From Actinomycetes bacterium (GTDB lineage: Bacteria; Actinomycetota; Acidimicrobiia; Spongiisociales; UBA4744): a stretch of 5,311 bases of DNA. How positions within the stretch are numbered: position 1 is the stretch's first letter; each line of letters starts with the position of its first letter. This document shows, one piece after another, positions 5,270 to 5,311 of the stretch. The position numbers and the translations under genes are program-made. Under the pieces are notes generated by a model. That model saw only the letters and a program-made list of their open reading frames with translations, ran no database searches and was not told where the DNA came from. The DNA lies in assembly GCA_024641205.1 (NCBI GenBank), contig JAHEDM010000201.1:1-5311 (forward strand). Reading direction: 5' to 3'.

Positions 5270-5311
5270 TTGAATCTCTTCGACTACGAAGCTGCTGCGG
5301 CCGGGAGCATG
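5270..5311 (+). CDS. N-terminus of putative FMN-dependent alpha-hydroxy-acid dehydrogenase (partial)
   Basis: The frame from 5231 to the window end has no stop and ends with LLNLFDYEAAAAGSM. This closely resembles the first helix of FMN-dependent alpha-hydroxy-acid dehydrogenases and oxidases (lactate dehydrogenase LldD, glycolate oxidase, lactate monooxygenase), which typically begin with an N-L-x-D/E-Y/F-E-x-L/A-A pattern and continue to a Tyr-Tyr-x-Gly-Gly motif that would lie beyond the edge. Such enzymes oxidise 2-hydroxy acids to 2-oxo acids. The start is unclear. TTG at 5270 is the best standard choice, but the only ribosome-like site (AGGCGAGG, 5247-5254) is 15 bases away and better placed for an in-frame ATA at 5261 or CTG at 5267. 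Only about 14 residues are visible, so the family call is tentative. Confidence 0.42.
   Translation, partial: MNLFDYEAAAAGSM

Overview
The window is GC-rich DNA. The codon use, a TANNNT-type -10 box placed for leaderless transcription, and the small zinc-ribbon proteins suggest an actinobacterium, possibly of the Acidimicrobiia. That placement is an inference from style; no rRNA or other marker gene is present. I see no mobile element, tRNA, rRNA or CRISPR array.

Layout from left to right. (1) Positions 129-838 hold three very small same-strand genes. The first two overlap by 4 bases, and the second and third are 9 bases apart, so they look like one transcription unit. The first encodes a basic protein with one Cys pair and several His. 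The second encodes a 62-residue zinc-ribbon-like protein with two Cys pairs. The third encodes a 75-residue protein with a disordered basic N-terminus and a C-terminal helix. None matches a family I can name. (2) After 60 bases comes glgX (899-2974), a complete GH13 glycogen debranching enzyme with all catalytic residues in place; this is the one confidently identified function. (3) Convergent to it, with only 18 bases between the stop codons, is a 12-helix major facilitator superfamily transporter (2993-4171, minus strand). (4) A 162-base divergent intergenic region separates the transporter from a 230-residue plus-strand gene (4334-5026). That gene encodes a cytosolic four-Cys ribbon, one membrane segment, an outer domain with two Cys and a highly charged repetitive tail. 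Its promoter appears leaderless, with a perfect 6+6 inverted repeat in the -35/-10 spacer. (5) About 240 bases with no convincing gene follow. In the last 42-80 bases a frame opens that reads like the N-terminus of an FMN-dependent alpha-hydroxy-acid dehydrogenase, cut by the window edge.

The most notable point is that the second small gene and the membrane-anchored gene, about 3.9 kb apart, share a ribbon of identical spacing: C-x2-C-A-x-P-A-x-V-x6-L-C-x2-C. The start regions of both transcription units also carry a near-identical 12-base motif (CGAACTA-A/G-CCCT). This hints at a lineage-specific family of small zinc-ribbon proteins, possibly co-regulated, around a glycogen gene. Apart from glycogen debranching, any joint function of these genes is speculation.
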